NCBI GenBank assembly: GCA_029945375.1
Contig: CM057062.1
Span: 1,550,001 to 1,614,000 of the forward strand
Length of the DNA: 64,000 nucleotides
Origin: Agaricus subrufescens
Lineage: Eukaryota > Basidiomycota > Agaricomycetes > Agaricales > Agaricaceae
Direction of reading: 5' to 3'
This document shows positions 11,631 through 22,685 of the stretch, one piece after another. The notes beneath the pieces were generated by a model. It had not been told where the DNA came from. It made no database searches and saw only the letters and a program-made list of their open reading frames with translations. How positions within the stretch are numbered: the first letter of the stretch is position 1; the number at the start of each line of letters is the position of its first letter. The translations under genes and the position numbers were made by a program.

Positions 11631-11640
11631 CATATATAAG
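11631..11640 (+). promoter_or_regulatory. TATA box for the small ORF at 11732
   Basis: CATATATAAG lies about 95 bp upstream of an ATG. The intervening leader is rich in CAACCAACCACCAACAAC, a typical fungal 5' leader composition. Confidence 0.5.
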
Positions 11641-11731
11641 GGGGCCTTGGCTCTTGAAAGAAGGCAGCTCAAACCAACCACCAACAACACTTTTTTCTCA
11701 TTTTCGTTCGACCAACACCCACAATTAACAA

Positions 11732-12130
11732 ATGGCACACCCGACTTCCTCTCCCTACTACACCAATTCAGGCCCGTTCTCAAAGGCCCGCTGCATATCA
11801 AACTATAGCGATCTATCGTCGACGTCGGCGAAAGCAACATCCAGCGTGTCAATGATGCCCGTGGAGTCTCCTCCTTTCGGTTGCGAATTCAATCGCACCA
11901 ACTCATCTTTCAACACTGCGGTGACTTTCATTATATCCGTATCCGACGACTCAGGGGCAGAGGTTTTGGCACTAAATATTGTGCCTCCTAGTCCTACTCT
12001 TGATCCAACTACGGTGGATGATGACTTGGGTGCACATATGGAAGCGTTGTCGTTAAACCAAGAGACAACAACACCATTTTCGTCGTTCTCTCGCGAAAAG
12101 ATGGGTGGAAATTATAGTACGCTGCATTAG
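11732..12130 (+). CDS. Small Ser/Thr-rich protein with IVPPSP motif
   Basis: A 132-aa single-exon frame starting MAHPTSSPYY. No domain is recognised. It is Ser/Thr/Pro-rich and contains ALNIVPPSPTLD followed by an acidic stretch (TVDDDLGAH). Support for a real gene comes from the TATA box, the C/A-rich leader, and a 6-residue IVPPSP motif shared with the small ORF at 15406-15669, where 17 of 18 nucleotides encoding it are also the same. No signal peptide or CaaX box is present. Function is unknown. Confidence 0.5.
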   Translation: MAHPTSSPYYTNSGPFSKARCISNYSDLSSTSAKATSSVSMMPVESPPFGCEFNRTNSSFNTAVTFIISVSDDSGAEVLALNIVPPSPTLDPTTVDDDLGAHMEALSLNQETTTPFSSFSREKMGGNYSTLH

Positions 12131-15100
12131 AGGGCGGGCACCTTTTGTTGTTTAAAATCCAGCTAAGGAGGAAGAAAGCACGTTGGGGGGGTCTTATGGA
12201 CAAGGGATTCTTTGGTGAAGGAGAGGCGACAAATTCAAAAGACTCGCAAGAACAATCAAACTGCATTGAATCCAGTGAATTAAAACTGGACCTTATGCTT
12301 CAGCCAGCAATTATCGCACCGGTCATGACTAGCACTCTTATTCTTGCTTCCATATAAATGGTAGCTTCACGATAGTAGACTATGAATCTGATTAATTGTT
12401 GACAAACTAGTTCCGCATCGGTGGGTTTGTAGTCGATCGCGATGCACTATATATCATTTGAAATGTGGCAATCATTCGGGCGTGACAAGAAAGTTGCATT
12501 TCTGTTTTGCATATCAACGTAACATCAAACTCCAACTCAAAAGCACTTATCTCAACTAATTATAAGAAAGGATGGATTAAAAATGGTGCATAATGGTGGT
12601 CGCGTTGAACATGTCGTTCTTAATCCTTGACACCCGATGAGCGCCACCTAAATTCGTCAAGGGACGGTAATGAATATCCTCCTCCCCGCATTCATACTAT
12701 AAGCGTAAATCGCTGGATCTGTTAAGCGAGTCCGGTCATTCAATAATAATTCACTGCCCCTGGGAAAGGGCTGTTCTCCTTTTGAACGTAACTGCCTTGT
12801 TGGGCATGGGGCGCTCGTATTTTTCTGCGTCTCCCAGCTTCTACGAAAAGGGCTACACTCAAAGAGGTTGGAGAATAGTAATGATCTAGTGGAGCCTACC
12901 ACTGCATTATTGACGGAGTTGCGTTGACGCCACTTCTTTAGAAATCGGGTGTTCGATGATACAACTGACCGAAGAACCCCGTGACAGCTTGGTTTTTATT
13001 CGTGTAGGACATGCTAATCGGGAGTCAAGAGTACTCAAATCATGTAAGACTTTGCTGGCGGAGCCATCGGAGTCAGGTATAAGGAATAAATTTTCTGTCG
13101 TTGGAAGCGGCGAGTATCAGGTAAGCCTGCCGATAAGCACGATAGCACATTTAAGGCTGGTATTGCGACTTCTGCATCGGACCAAGACTCGTAAGTATCA
13201 AAATTGAGCCCTCTCATACACTCTCTGTTACTCTACTGTGCAACGGCAGCTAAACACCGTTATCACGATGCCCGGAACTATCACAGAACTATCCTGTGCA
13301 TGTAACTCGCAGCCAGATGCTTATACCGTCTACAAAAATAGCCCTTCACTCGCCTGTTCACCTGGTATAGTGTTGTCCAACTCGCCACCGTTGAAAACCG
13401 TCTGTCGGAGTACATAGTAAATGTAACTTATTTTTATTTTCTCCCCCACCCCTTTCGCCACTACGCTTAGTGACAAACTTCTTTAACGAGTGATGCGCCC
13501 TCGGGACTCGCATCGGGTAAGAGAATGACGCCTCCGAAAATCTCCGTCCTTACGTCCCAATAAGCTTTGCACTGAGCAGGATATGACGGTTAACCCACCC
13601 TTCATGTCATGGCTATATGGTCTAAGACTAAAACCTATCTCGCCATTACAACATTATGTATTGCAGGTATTGTCAATTTGAAGTTCTCAGCCGCCAGCAT
13701 CAGGTGGACGAGGACACAACTGATATCTGATACTCCTGGACGTACTATATAGCTCAGAAATCATTTCTGCGTGGTTATATTTGTTGTCTTAACGGTGGCT
13801 AATTCATTATTCAGTGATCCGGTTCAGCTTACCATCACTGAGGCGCAGTAGATGCTCCCTGGGGTAGAAGTGGCTTGGGAGCCACATGGAAGGATAGTGG
13901 GGTTCATATCTTCGCCCGAACATATAAACCAGCTGCCGACAAAATACGAGACCCATACTACTTCGACTCTTCTCTCACACCAACTTCACCTCCGTCTTAG
14001 AAACACAAAAAGTTAGAACTCCTTGACTGACTTCTGCACCGACTAACTTGCCCAAATCCACCAGGAACAATTTCATTGCTGCGCCGCTCATAGAACTCAT
14101 ACCCCATTTTTTGTTAACATCTCCCGTATTTCTTTCAAAATGCTCCAAGTCACTATATACACGCTAGAGGATAATCAGGAGGACGAAATGGTGAATATCA
14201 TTTATACGTCACTTTAGTCTTGCTCATACAACAAAAGCTGACGCCACCTCAGATAGAATCATTGCTGCTATCTCAATAGGACAAGACAAGGATTGTGACG
14301 ACATTGACTGTCGACGCTGCAATCTGCAAGGCGAGAAACTATTTTTATGATTGATATATGTAATAGGTTGTAGATGTAGGACACGCGAGGTGAACAGGAT
14401 AGGATACAGGTGTTTCGAACCATACTTAGACTACGTTTATCTTGCGAATAGCATAGAGTTCTTCTACTCGGGGCTATTTACCAGACGGTTGCATTATACA
14501 GAAATGACGTCAGGTCTGTAATTGGACGCGTGGCGGTCGATTCGTCGATGAAGCTACATGTTAGCAATGGAAAATCAACGGAAACCCCCGAAATGCAGCT
14601 GAGTGCTGGGGCTGGAAGGGGGGGACGGAATCGGCTAATCTCATGACAGCCCCTATACTACTGTTCGTGCAAACATTATGACTTCTTTTTGAATGTTAAA
14701 TGAAAATAAGTTGTGTTGTAGTGATGCACAACACGGCAGTAAAGTGCATCTAGTACTTGTTGACCAAGGAGAATGATTCTCAGGCCAGACGAAGTAGGAT
14801 ACGAACAAAAGGTTATTTCCAGGTTACAGTAATGTGACTGGATGCCGGGTTTGAATACATGATAAGAACGAGTCATATTATTAGAGCATAAATCGTAGTT
14901 GAATTGTCAGGTAATCGAATTCAAGTTGACGGGCCAGACAAATGGTCTCATCCATAGATAGTAATTTATAATATGGGTTGTCAGATGAGAAGCTTTATTA
15001 ACATGATGAAATCCGATTTCAAGTCGGCTCCATGATTACACGTCATAGTCATGAATCGAGCAGGCTCGGGCTTAGTGTATGTGACCCACTCGCAATATCC

Positions 15101-15285
15101 GGTCCGTCCATAATCTGAAGTATGAACATCACTAATGACAGCTCGGCAACAGACTCCTTTCCTGACTAAATTTGTGGTCTTAGCTCCAAGTTAGAGGACC
15201 CTGTTTTTCTTGGAATCAGGCGGGCATTGAGCCCACATGAAAAATGCGACGGATCATTCGTTCTAGCTGTGTTATTTCAACCAGA
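12131..15285. other. Long gene-poor stretch
   Basis: About 3.1 kb without a convincing gene. Near 13923 there is a TATAAA followed by a C/A-rich leader and an ATG at 14140. It opens a 25-residue frame (MLQVTIYTLEDNQEDEM...) that could be the first exon or a decayed relative of the neighbouring small IVPPSP genes. The rest shows only short scattered frames. Confidence 0.4.
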
Positions 15286-15293
15286 CATATAAG
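15286..15293 (+). promoter_or_regulatory. TATA box for the small ORF at 15406
   Basis: CATATAAG about 113 bp upstream of the ATG, the same arrangement as at 11631. An ATG at 15305 lies too close to the TATA box to be an efficient start. Confidence 0.45.
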
Positions 15294-15405
15294 CTAGCTT
15301 CTGCATGATGAGACCCCCCACCAAATCACCTCTCAGGACGCATACTTCTCGCACCAAGCTTGAGCATTTCCACTCTCTACCCGCGAAAGAACCCCCGGGC
15401 CAGCA

Positions 15406-15669
15406 ATGCTTCGAACAACCTCTAACCCACCTCGTCTCCCGAAGCCCAATAGGGCGTACACTATACCACCAGCTAGTGCTCCTGTCTTGAGCAATCTACG
15501 ATTGTTTAATGATCAAGCTCTTCCCAACGCTTCTGTCGACACTCTATTCCCGACAGACGAGTTTGATGAAGAGGACATTGATATCACTATTGTGCCTCCT
15601 AGCCCTGTCTGTACACAGAATAAAGCTTGGTGGGAATCTTGCAAAGAGCCTTCGTCATTAACTCGATAG
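15406..15669 (+). CDS. Small protein with IVPPSP motif, relative of 11732 ORF
   Basis: An 87-aa frame starting MLRTTSNPPRLP, with a Pro-rich N-terminal half, then an acidic patch DEFDEEDIDIT leading directly into IVPPSPV, and a short tail ending SSLTR. It resembles the protein at 11732 only around the IVPPSP motif and in overall layout (Ser/Pro-rich start, motif near acidic residues). An alternative upstream exon in another frame (from 15305) cannot be excluded. No known domain; function unknown. Confidence 0.45.
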   Translation: MLRTTSNPPRLPKPNRAYTIPPASAPVLSNLRLFNDQALPNASVDTLFPTDEFDEEDIDITIVPPSPVCTQNKAWWESCKEPSSLTR

Positions 15670-15950
15670 GATATAATTTAGAGCTGGAGGGGAGGAATCG
15701 TGGTGAAGAACTCGGCTGCGGGCTGGTGATGCCCGGATCGCGCATGATACATTAAATTAATTGTGATGGGAGCGAGATGGCAACGTGATTCCCAATGTTT
15801 AATCAATTCTATTAACAAAAAATATATTTCCAAAGACCTCGAGGTTTCCATAGCTGTACATGTACGCATTGGCAGGTGGATAAGGATGGAACTCCGGGTA
15901 AGTGCATGGTGGGGTATGATATAGTGGTGTGTGCCTTGATCTGACAGGCT

Positions 15951-17020
15951 TTAGATGACGATTGGCGCCGCTTGTTGGCGGATGCCTAACATGTGGTCAA
16001 TAGGCACAGGAGAACATAGATATTTTTTCGCCACGTACCGCTTCCACGGTGCCTTCGAGTATCTATGATACTCTCTACTTTGGTCCACGCTTCTTCGTCC
16101 TCACAAGCATCGTCCCACACTTGAACCACTACTAACTGATGACTCCAAGGTAACAGGCTATCCAATTGCTCGGTTATCCCCACGACTATTCGTGTATCTG
16201 TGTTTCCCATGATCATATCCTGAACTTCGGAATTGTCATTTATATACTGTCCATAATCTGCTTTGCCATTCCCTGCAGTAAAGATCACCAAACATGCGCG
16301 AAGTGACTCCGGAAAACGTGACAACACGTTATAAATGATTTGCAGGTTCGCTGGGACCTCGAGTTCGATTGCGAAATGTGTTAGGTGCAGGAGGGTATCG
16401 ATTGCTCTCCAAGACCATTTATAGCAATGATCTGCAGCACCAAATATACTGAGATGAGTAAGGTTTTGAAATAAGGGTAAATGGAAACTGGGTTGCGGGT
16501 AAAAATAAGCTGGTCGAAGGGTGACAGAGAGACGGCGGAGCATGGGTGATTGAGCAGTAATGAAGCGCCCAAAGTCGAAAATGTCGTCAAGACTTATGTT
16601 GAGAGTGCCCTGTGAGCATTCTATCCAGGAAGCTAGTCTCGTGATGTTCGTACAAGTGGAAAGAATCTTCGCAGCTTGGTGGAGAGTAACACCATATGTA
16701 AAAGAAACCGTTTTTACGGTACTGGCGATGGAAGCACTGCGTTTTGACTGTCCCTCGTCTAGGGTACGGATAAATTCGTCCGCCTGTGAGTGACTCTGAA
16801 ACTTGAGATTTCTGTACAGGATGGGGTCGACCCTAGAAGGGGGTGGTAAGTCGTAGTTCGCCGCCAGGCACCAGCCAGGTAACTACCATCGCTTGACCTC
16901 GCGGGAAACGAGGGAGAGCTTTACCGCCATGGACTGGTCTAGTCCTGCGGAAAATTCTATGATACTCCGCTCCAAATCATAAGGTAGTTGTATGGAAGAA
17001 ACTGAGCCTTCTGCGAGCAT
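15951..17020 (-). CDS. F-box protein
   Basis: The N-terminal segment SIQLPYDLERSIIEFSA...LVSREVKRWVDPILYR fits the F-box motif common in Agaricomycetes. F-box proteins recruit targets to SCF ubiquitin ligases through Skp1. The rest (NLTHLSIFG, LTHFAIELEVP) has a weak leucine-rich character expected of a substrate-binding region. Exons are 16887-17020, 16039-16832 and 15951-15985. If the last intron (GTACGT..TTAG) is not spliced, the protein instead stops at 15986; both versions are in frame at about 325-310 aa. The start chosen is the first Met before the F-box. The substrate is unknown. Confidence 0.7.
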
Positions 17021-18135
17021 TGAACAAGATGCCGAGGGACGAGAGGGAGGATTGATGGGGCTCGCTATTCTCGCAACCGAACATCTTTTAAACCTTTACG
17101 GAAGTGCCGTTGGGCCGATGAGCGCATGGAGAAACTGTCGCACGACCAACACGCTGAGAAAGGACAACCCCGAGATTGAATGTCGATTGGATGTCGGGCA
17201 CACTTGTTCTTGATCCGTGCATCTCGATAAGGGAATAATGGCGTTCCGTCGAAGATCGCGGTCTGACCCGAGAGTCCATGAAACAGTAAAAATGTCAAAT
17301 TTCAATGCGCCCAGGGCTACCGGGGGGCCGGTAGGGACGCAAAATTGGAGGATACAGCTTTACAGCGGCATTATGGCGCACCAGCAGTTCAGCCAATGGC
17401 AAAAGGGGTTCATCTGATCCTGCCAAAGAACCGATGTTTGCACAACTTGCGAAATGAATCGTCTTAGAGAAGCGATCATAGTTCGCAGGCCACAATCAAG
17501 CCTAGTCGTTTTCAAGTGGCTTTCATCAGAATGACTGCGGATCACCGTTACCGCTTTGTTGGTTACCTTGTGGTTGATGTTCGTTCCCCAGATGTCGCTT
17601 AGACTGACACAGTGAAGTCGAGAGGAAGCTCTCTCTTAAAATACCTTCGGGACTATCGGACCAAGGGACTATGAAAACACACAATTGTTCGTTTTAACAC
17701 CGCCCTCAGCATACAGTCAAGGACTATCACTGAGTCAAGCACATCTCAATCCTGGGAGGGCTTGACCACTGCAACATTTTGGTGCGGGCTACTGAACATA
17801 CTTCCCAGCTGTAGATTCCCATTCGCGCAGCATCAGCAGGTCAAGATCCGAATTCAAAAGCTCCCGTGAACTTGGATCTTGCTTAAGTCAGAGGGACAAG
17901 CTAGCTCAATTCCTCTTATATTCGCAGCCGCTCGCATCCTCACTATTCTATGTGAAACTCCAGTACACCTGCTTCATTAGATGAACATATGTTTTAACCG
18001 GGTGCCAACGGTATATTTAGCTGTACATGTGAGACCCAAAGAACAGACGGAGAAACTAAGCGACAACTTCTCGTACATGATAGTACAATAATACCAGTGT
18101 CTCAGTTTACCAGGGTACTACCGGTGAACCCTACG
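17021..18135. other. Intergenic, nothing recognised
   Basis: Roughly 1.1 kb between the F-box gene and the membrane-protein pair. Open frames are short and overlap in several phases on both strands near 17065-17305, which argues against coding. No repeat or RNA was seen. Confidence 0.4.
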
Positions 18136-19301
18136 CTAGTCTTCCTTCCGGGGAGGGCCAAATGCTGGCATAGACCACCCTTGATGAGCTGTGATATGAT
18201 TGTGAGTGGATCATAGGTATTGAGTTGCAGAGAAACATTCTTACGACGACTTTTGAGATCGAATTTGCGGTCCGGTGCAATCAAGTATTCTGAGTTGTGG
18301 CTAGCGTATTTCCGAAACCAGAACACTCCCCCGGTTTTTGCATCCCTCACATATCGCTGAGTAACCGCACGCTGTAATCGTGCTTGAATATATGCGGCTA
18401 CCCCGTACCACATGCCCCAATCGATCCTGCTATCTCCCAAAGGGACAGACCAGAAGCTACTGGCCATGAGTATCCCGCGGAGATCATTAAGAAGGAGCAA
18501 CCAGCTGGCGAGCTCGTCTTCTACCGGAGTACGAATGCTCATAACCGGCATCAATAAGGTGGTACTATCCTCTGCCCACAAGCTCGGTAGGACGCGTCGC
18601 ATATTCTCAATTGCCACCTGCGCATCTGTAGGATATGGAGCAGCGAGGCGTCGTAGTTTCCGAAAGTCCTCGACCACATCTTCACTAACGTTATTCTCCT
18701 TGATCTCTACATAACATATTTGGCGTTCGACGAGAAGCATTATTCCGGAATAAAAGGATACAAAGAGGAATGTGAGGATGTAAAGGACCTCAGGAAGAAC
18801 TGAAGATGCATCAGGATGGAATATGATCCTGCTCACGAGGAGAGAAACGATTGAGCCGAGGGCAATAAGTGTATAGGGGATAGTGATCATCAAGGGGTAT
18901 ACGGTCCTGCCCCACCGGATGACAGGGAAGTTGGAATAATGCCGGAGGAAGTAATTTTGCTTTTGATTGGTCGCGTCGTCAGCTGACGTTCCGGCTGTAG
19001 CTCTAGCGTCATGAGCCTCTAGCGCAGCTCTGACGAACTTGTCATAATCATTTGTGGTAAGCTCCGCCGGAGGATGATTACCAACGACTTTGAATAACTC
19101 GGTATCTTCCCCAAAAGCGAGTCTCATTCCTTGATGACGACATTGAAAATCGAACGTGGCGATATAGACAAAGAATTGGCCGAATGATTGTCCGCCGATA
19201 CAAGTGATAGCGACAGATGTCGAAGCCTCGACGCCACTTGTCATAGACGCAACATTCGATGCGATGGCAAGCAGTAGCTTGATAATTGGTTGGCTATCCA
19301 T
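18136..19301 (-). CDS. Two-pass membrane protein of unknown function, copy 1
   Basis: A 369-aa protein from exons 18245-19301 and 18136-18188. It starts MDSQPIIKLLLAIASN. The middle carries two clear hydrophobic segments (about 135-165 and 170-195), then a hydrophilic domain with conserved blocks LLMPVMSIRTPVEDE and ASWLLLLNDLRGIL. Splicing of the short last intron (GTAAGA..CACAG) yields the ending GWSMPAFGPPRKED. Read through, the frame would give an unrelated tail. The spliced version is preferred because the neighbouring paralogue at 20907 has the same ending and an exon of identical length. No family is recognised. Location in a membrane is inferred from the hydrophobic segments only. Confidence 0.75.
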
Positions 19302-20906
19302 GGAGGTGCAGAGGTTCTGCGGTCATAGGACACTTTTAAGGACAGAGCCGTGTCTAGTACTTGAAAGTTAGAAAGTGTGTTATTGTGCCAATACAGCTGT
19401 TGAGGCACTGAAGCGTATATGAAAGAAGATCATTAATCCATAATTGGCCTATTAATAACAGTAAGAGTTGAAGTTTCCAAGAAGAGGGTGTAACAGTCAG
19501 AGATGGAACATTCCCAGTGTAGCAGGCAGTACATTGGTAGGGCAGAATCAGGAAAGCCCGGGGGAACTTACTCCAGGTTAACAACACGATGGGCAGAGCG
19601 TATTAAAACCTCATGGCATAAGCTACGTGTCGAGGCTGGGTTAGTTGGTACAGCTTCCAGGTGACAAACTGCGGAGGAAGGAAGTAGCCTAGAAGCATAA
19701 GCGTGCACAGCCAAACAGCGCTGCGCAAATACCCAAAACCTTAGCGTAGAGTGTTGTTTGTTTTTCTCCAAGTTTGCTCAGGCTAATTGCCAACGCGGAT
19801 TCGTCGGCTAAACAGGACATCGGTTGTAGCATCAGATTGGCTTTGCAAGCCTAGAAGATCTGTGTTCCTTGATCCCTGCAGTATCGAGCGCAGTGAGTCC
19901 TAGAACAATAAGGTGAAGGAAGTGATACAGATCATGATTGCAAAAAGGCCTTACAATAGATCTTATTTTTGGATGTCGCTGTAAGAGCCACAATGCCGGT
20001 CAATCCGTTGCGGCACAATAACGCATTAGCATCGAAAGTCTTTTGTCTTGAGGCGAATAGCCGATTCTACTGCTCGACAATGTGTGAAGAGGATTAGAGT
20101 GTGTGATTTGAGTCTGGGGAATGTGTGTTCATGTTTGGCGCACTGTACATAGTCAATCAGGAGGGATTGGACCTTAACGTACCATTATTCTTTTTCTACC
20201 ACTATGAAGGGTACGTCGGTACTCTTTTATTTTTTTCTTTGAAAATTTCTTATACTTCCCGACCACACAGTGAAGAAGACAGGGGTACATCCGGGGAACA
20301 CCGACCATATTACCTACTCTGACCTTTCCACCCGGAACCTCCCCGGTATTACATCTCTCAACCTTATATTACAGACCTCCTTTTTATGAAACTGCATCCG
20401 GCAGGAGTGAGATTGTTCAACTTTTTACTCGTGTCTCATCTTCTGAAAAACTATACAGCTTCGTCTTCCTTGTGGCATTGCTGTTATCTTCTCGGAAAGA
20501 TGTCACTTCTGTGAAAGCTCGGAATCTAGATAGTATGCACGTGCCAGTATATCCCAGTGTTCATCACTTTCTGGCTTCTGGCAGCACCACAGATAATCAT
20601 AGCTATCCTAAGATTGGATTGCCCCTCTCTCATGATCTCATTTGGAGCCACACTCCATCACGATTGCTATCCATCACCGCACGGGACATTTCACTATCTG
20701 ATGCTGAGTGGCTAAAACTTGAAAATTCCTCAAATTGGAGCCAACTATCCTTGGTATAAACCATTTTTCCAACGATATCGAAGGTCAGTCAAGACTGGAA
20801 AATCGAGGGCTCAGCATATCGTAAACGAACTCGGTAATTCATGTACAAAATGCATTCGCGGCATAGTTCATGGACCAAGTCTATCCTATTATTACAATCG
20901 ACTCCT
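19302..20906. other. Spacer between the tandem membrane-protein paralogues
   Basis: About 1.6 kb without a convincing gene. It contains presumed promoter DNA for copy 1 and downstream sequence of copy 2. No TATA-box/leader pattern as clean as elsewhere in the window was noticed. Confidence 0.4.
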
Positions 20907-22070
20907 TCATTCCTCCTTTTGTGGAGGGCCGAATGCAGGCATTGACCATCCTTTGTGTACTATAAATATAATTGTAAGTAATTTCATATACATTAGCGGG
21001 GAAGGCTTACAGTGACTCCTCAGATCAAAGCTCCGGTCTGGTACTATCAGATAATTTGGATCATGGCGAGCACATCTCCTGAACCAGAAAACACTGCTGG
21101 TTTTCACGTCCCTCAAACATCGTTGGGTAACTGCGCGCTGCATTCGCGCCTGAATATACGCCGCTATTCCATACCACATACCCCAATCGACCCTATTTCC
21201 CTCTAGAGGCACCGACCACAAACTACTGGCCGTGAGGATCCCGCGGAGGTCGTTAAGGAGAAGCAACCAACTAGCAGGCTCATCTTCGACTGGGGTACGA
21301 ATGCTCATAACCGGCATTAATAAGGTATCACTTTCCATCGTCACCAAGCTAGGTAGGACACGCCTCATATTCCAGACTGCCTCCTTCGCGTCACTCGGAT
21401 ATGGGGCTGCAGGGCTTCGTAACCTCTTAAAATCCCCGGCCATGTCGACGCTGACACACTTCTCCGTAATTTCTACGTAACATACCTGACGCTCGATGCG
21501 AAGCAAGAGCCAAGAATAGATGGATACGAAGAAGAATGCGATGATGTAGAGTACTTCGAGGATGATTGAAGAAACCCCAGGTTGAAAGATGATCCTGCTC
21601 GAGAAGAGGAAAAGAATAGGCCCAAGGGCAAAGAAGGTATAGGTCACAACAACGAAGAAAGGGTACACCGTCCTACCCCATCGGATTACAGGAAAGTTGG
21701 TATAATGCCGCAGAAAGTAGTTCTGCTCATCGTTCGCAACGTTATGTTCAGAGGCTGCGGCAGCTACGTCTCTGGCTTCGTGAGCTTCAAGCGCGGCCTT
21801 GACAAATCCATCATAGTCTTTAGCGTTAAGCTCAGCAGGTGGATGATGACCGACGACTTTGAAAATCTCGGTGTCTTCCCCGAAAGCGAGCTTCATTCCT
21901 TGATGGCGGCATTGAAAGTCGAAGTTGGCGATGTAAACCAAGAAGGTGCCGAAAGACTGACCACCGACACATGTGATGGCGACAGCAGTTGCAGCATCTA
22001 CTCCACTGGTCATGGATGCTACGTGGGACACGATAGCGATGAGGAGTTTTTTGATTGGCTGACTATCCAT
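20907..22070 (-). CDS. Two-pass membrane protein of unknown function, copy 2
   Basis: A 370-aa tandem paralogue of the gene at 18136, same strand, with exons 21011-22070 and 20907-20959. Start MDSQPIKKLL aligns with copy 1; an upstream in-frame TTG extension is not used. Shared blocks include GQSFG.F.VYIA.FDFQCRHQGM.LAFGEDTE, the two hydrophobic segments, LLMPVMSIRTPVEDE and the C-terminal GWSMPAFGPP, reached by an intron at the same position (last exon 53 nt in both). Divergence is moderate throughout with conserved frame, as expected for two maintained genes. The family is unrecognised. Confidence 0.75.
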   Translation of the reverse strand: MDSQPIKKLLIAIVSHVASMTSGVDAATAVAITCVGGQSFGTFLVYIANFDFQCRHQGMKLAFGEDTEIFKVVGHHPPAELNAKDYDGFVKAALEAHEARDVAAAASEHNVANDEQNYFLRHYTNFPVIRWGRTVYPFFVVVTYTFFALGPILFLFSSRIIFQPGVSSIILEVLYIIAFFFVSIYSWLLLRIERQVCYVEITEKCVSVDMAGDFKRLRSPAAPYPSDAKEAVWNMRRVLPSLVTMESDTLLMPVMSIRTPVEDEPASWLLLLNDLRGILTASSLWSVPLEGNRVDWGMWYGIAAYIQARMQRAVTQRCLRDVKTSSVFWFRRCARHDPNYLIVPDRSFDLRSHCKPSPLMYMKLLTIIFIVHKGWSMPAFGPPQKEE

Positions 22071-22685
22071 CAGAGGGGAGCAACTTTGAGGTGGTTTTGA
22101 GGGTGCGTATGAGCGTTTTAAGACGAGCAAAGCAGGGTTTTAACATTAGCGGAACTATCAGAAGATCCGAGTCCACATTCGAGCAAGACACTGGTTGGGC
22201 TGCTAGTCAATAATAGCTTATAGAACCTGGAATGTGGCCATAGACATGCTCATAAAGACAAAGTTCAATGGCTGGTAGAAGAGCACAGGATTTTCATTGA
22301 TGTAAGCTGCGCACTAAGCCCTTGAAATTAAAGGGGCAGTTCTTCTGAAGCACGGACAACACGATGCTGGTACCGTTAGTGCTCAGCCATCATGAGTCGT
22401 GCACATCTCTCTCTTGATCTGGGAAGTGGGTAAGATCTAGTGGCTATGAATGGCGGCGATAGCTCTTTCGAGGTGCCTCAAACTGCACTAAGGCTTCACT
22501 ATATAAAGCGATCCAAACGCTTGTGTTAGAGGATATCATGGTTCCCATCGCCACTTATATAGCATAGGAGCTCTATATAATCTCTAATCTACAGCTCCCA
22601 TTCAAATACACTACTATAACATCAAGTCAACGCACCGTCGCTACTCCACATATCGGACTATCCGATTAGCGAAAGTAATTGTCGA
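22071..22685. other. Intergenic with an orphan TATA-box and leader
   Basis: Contains CTATATAAAG near 22500 and TATATAATC near 22574, followed by a C/A-rich leader-like stretch on the plus strand, but no open frame of note follows. It may be a dead promoter or a non-coding transcript start. Confidence 0.35.

Noticed and set aside
18102..18135. Unspliced, longer C-terminus for the first membrane paralogue
   Set aside because: Comparison with the neighbour shows a short last intron in both; the spliced endings match and the exon lengths are equal.
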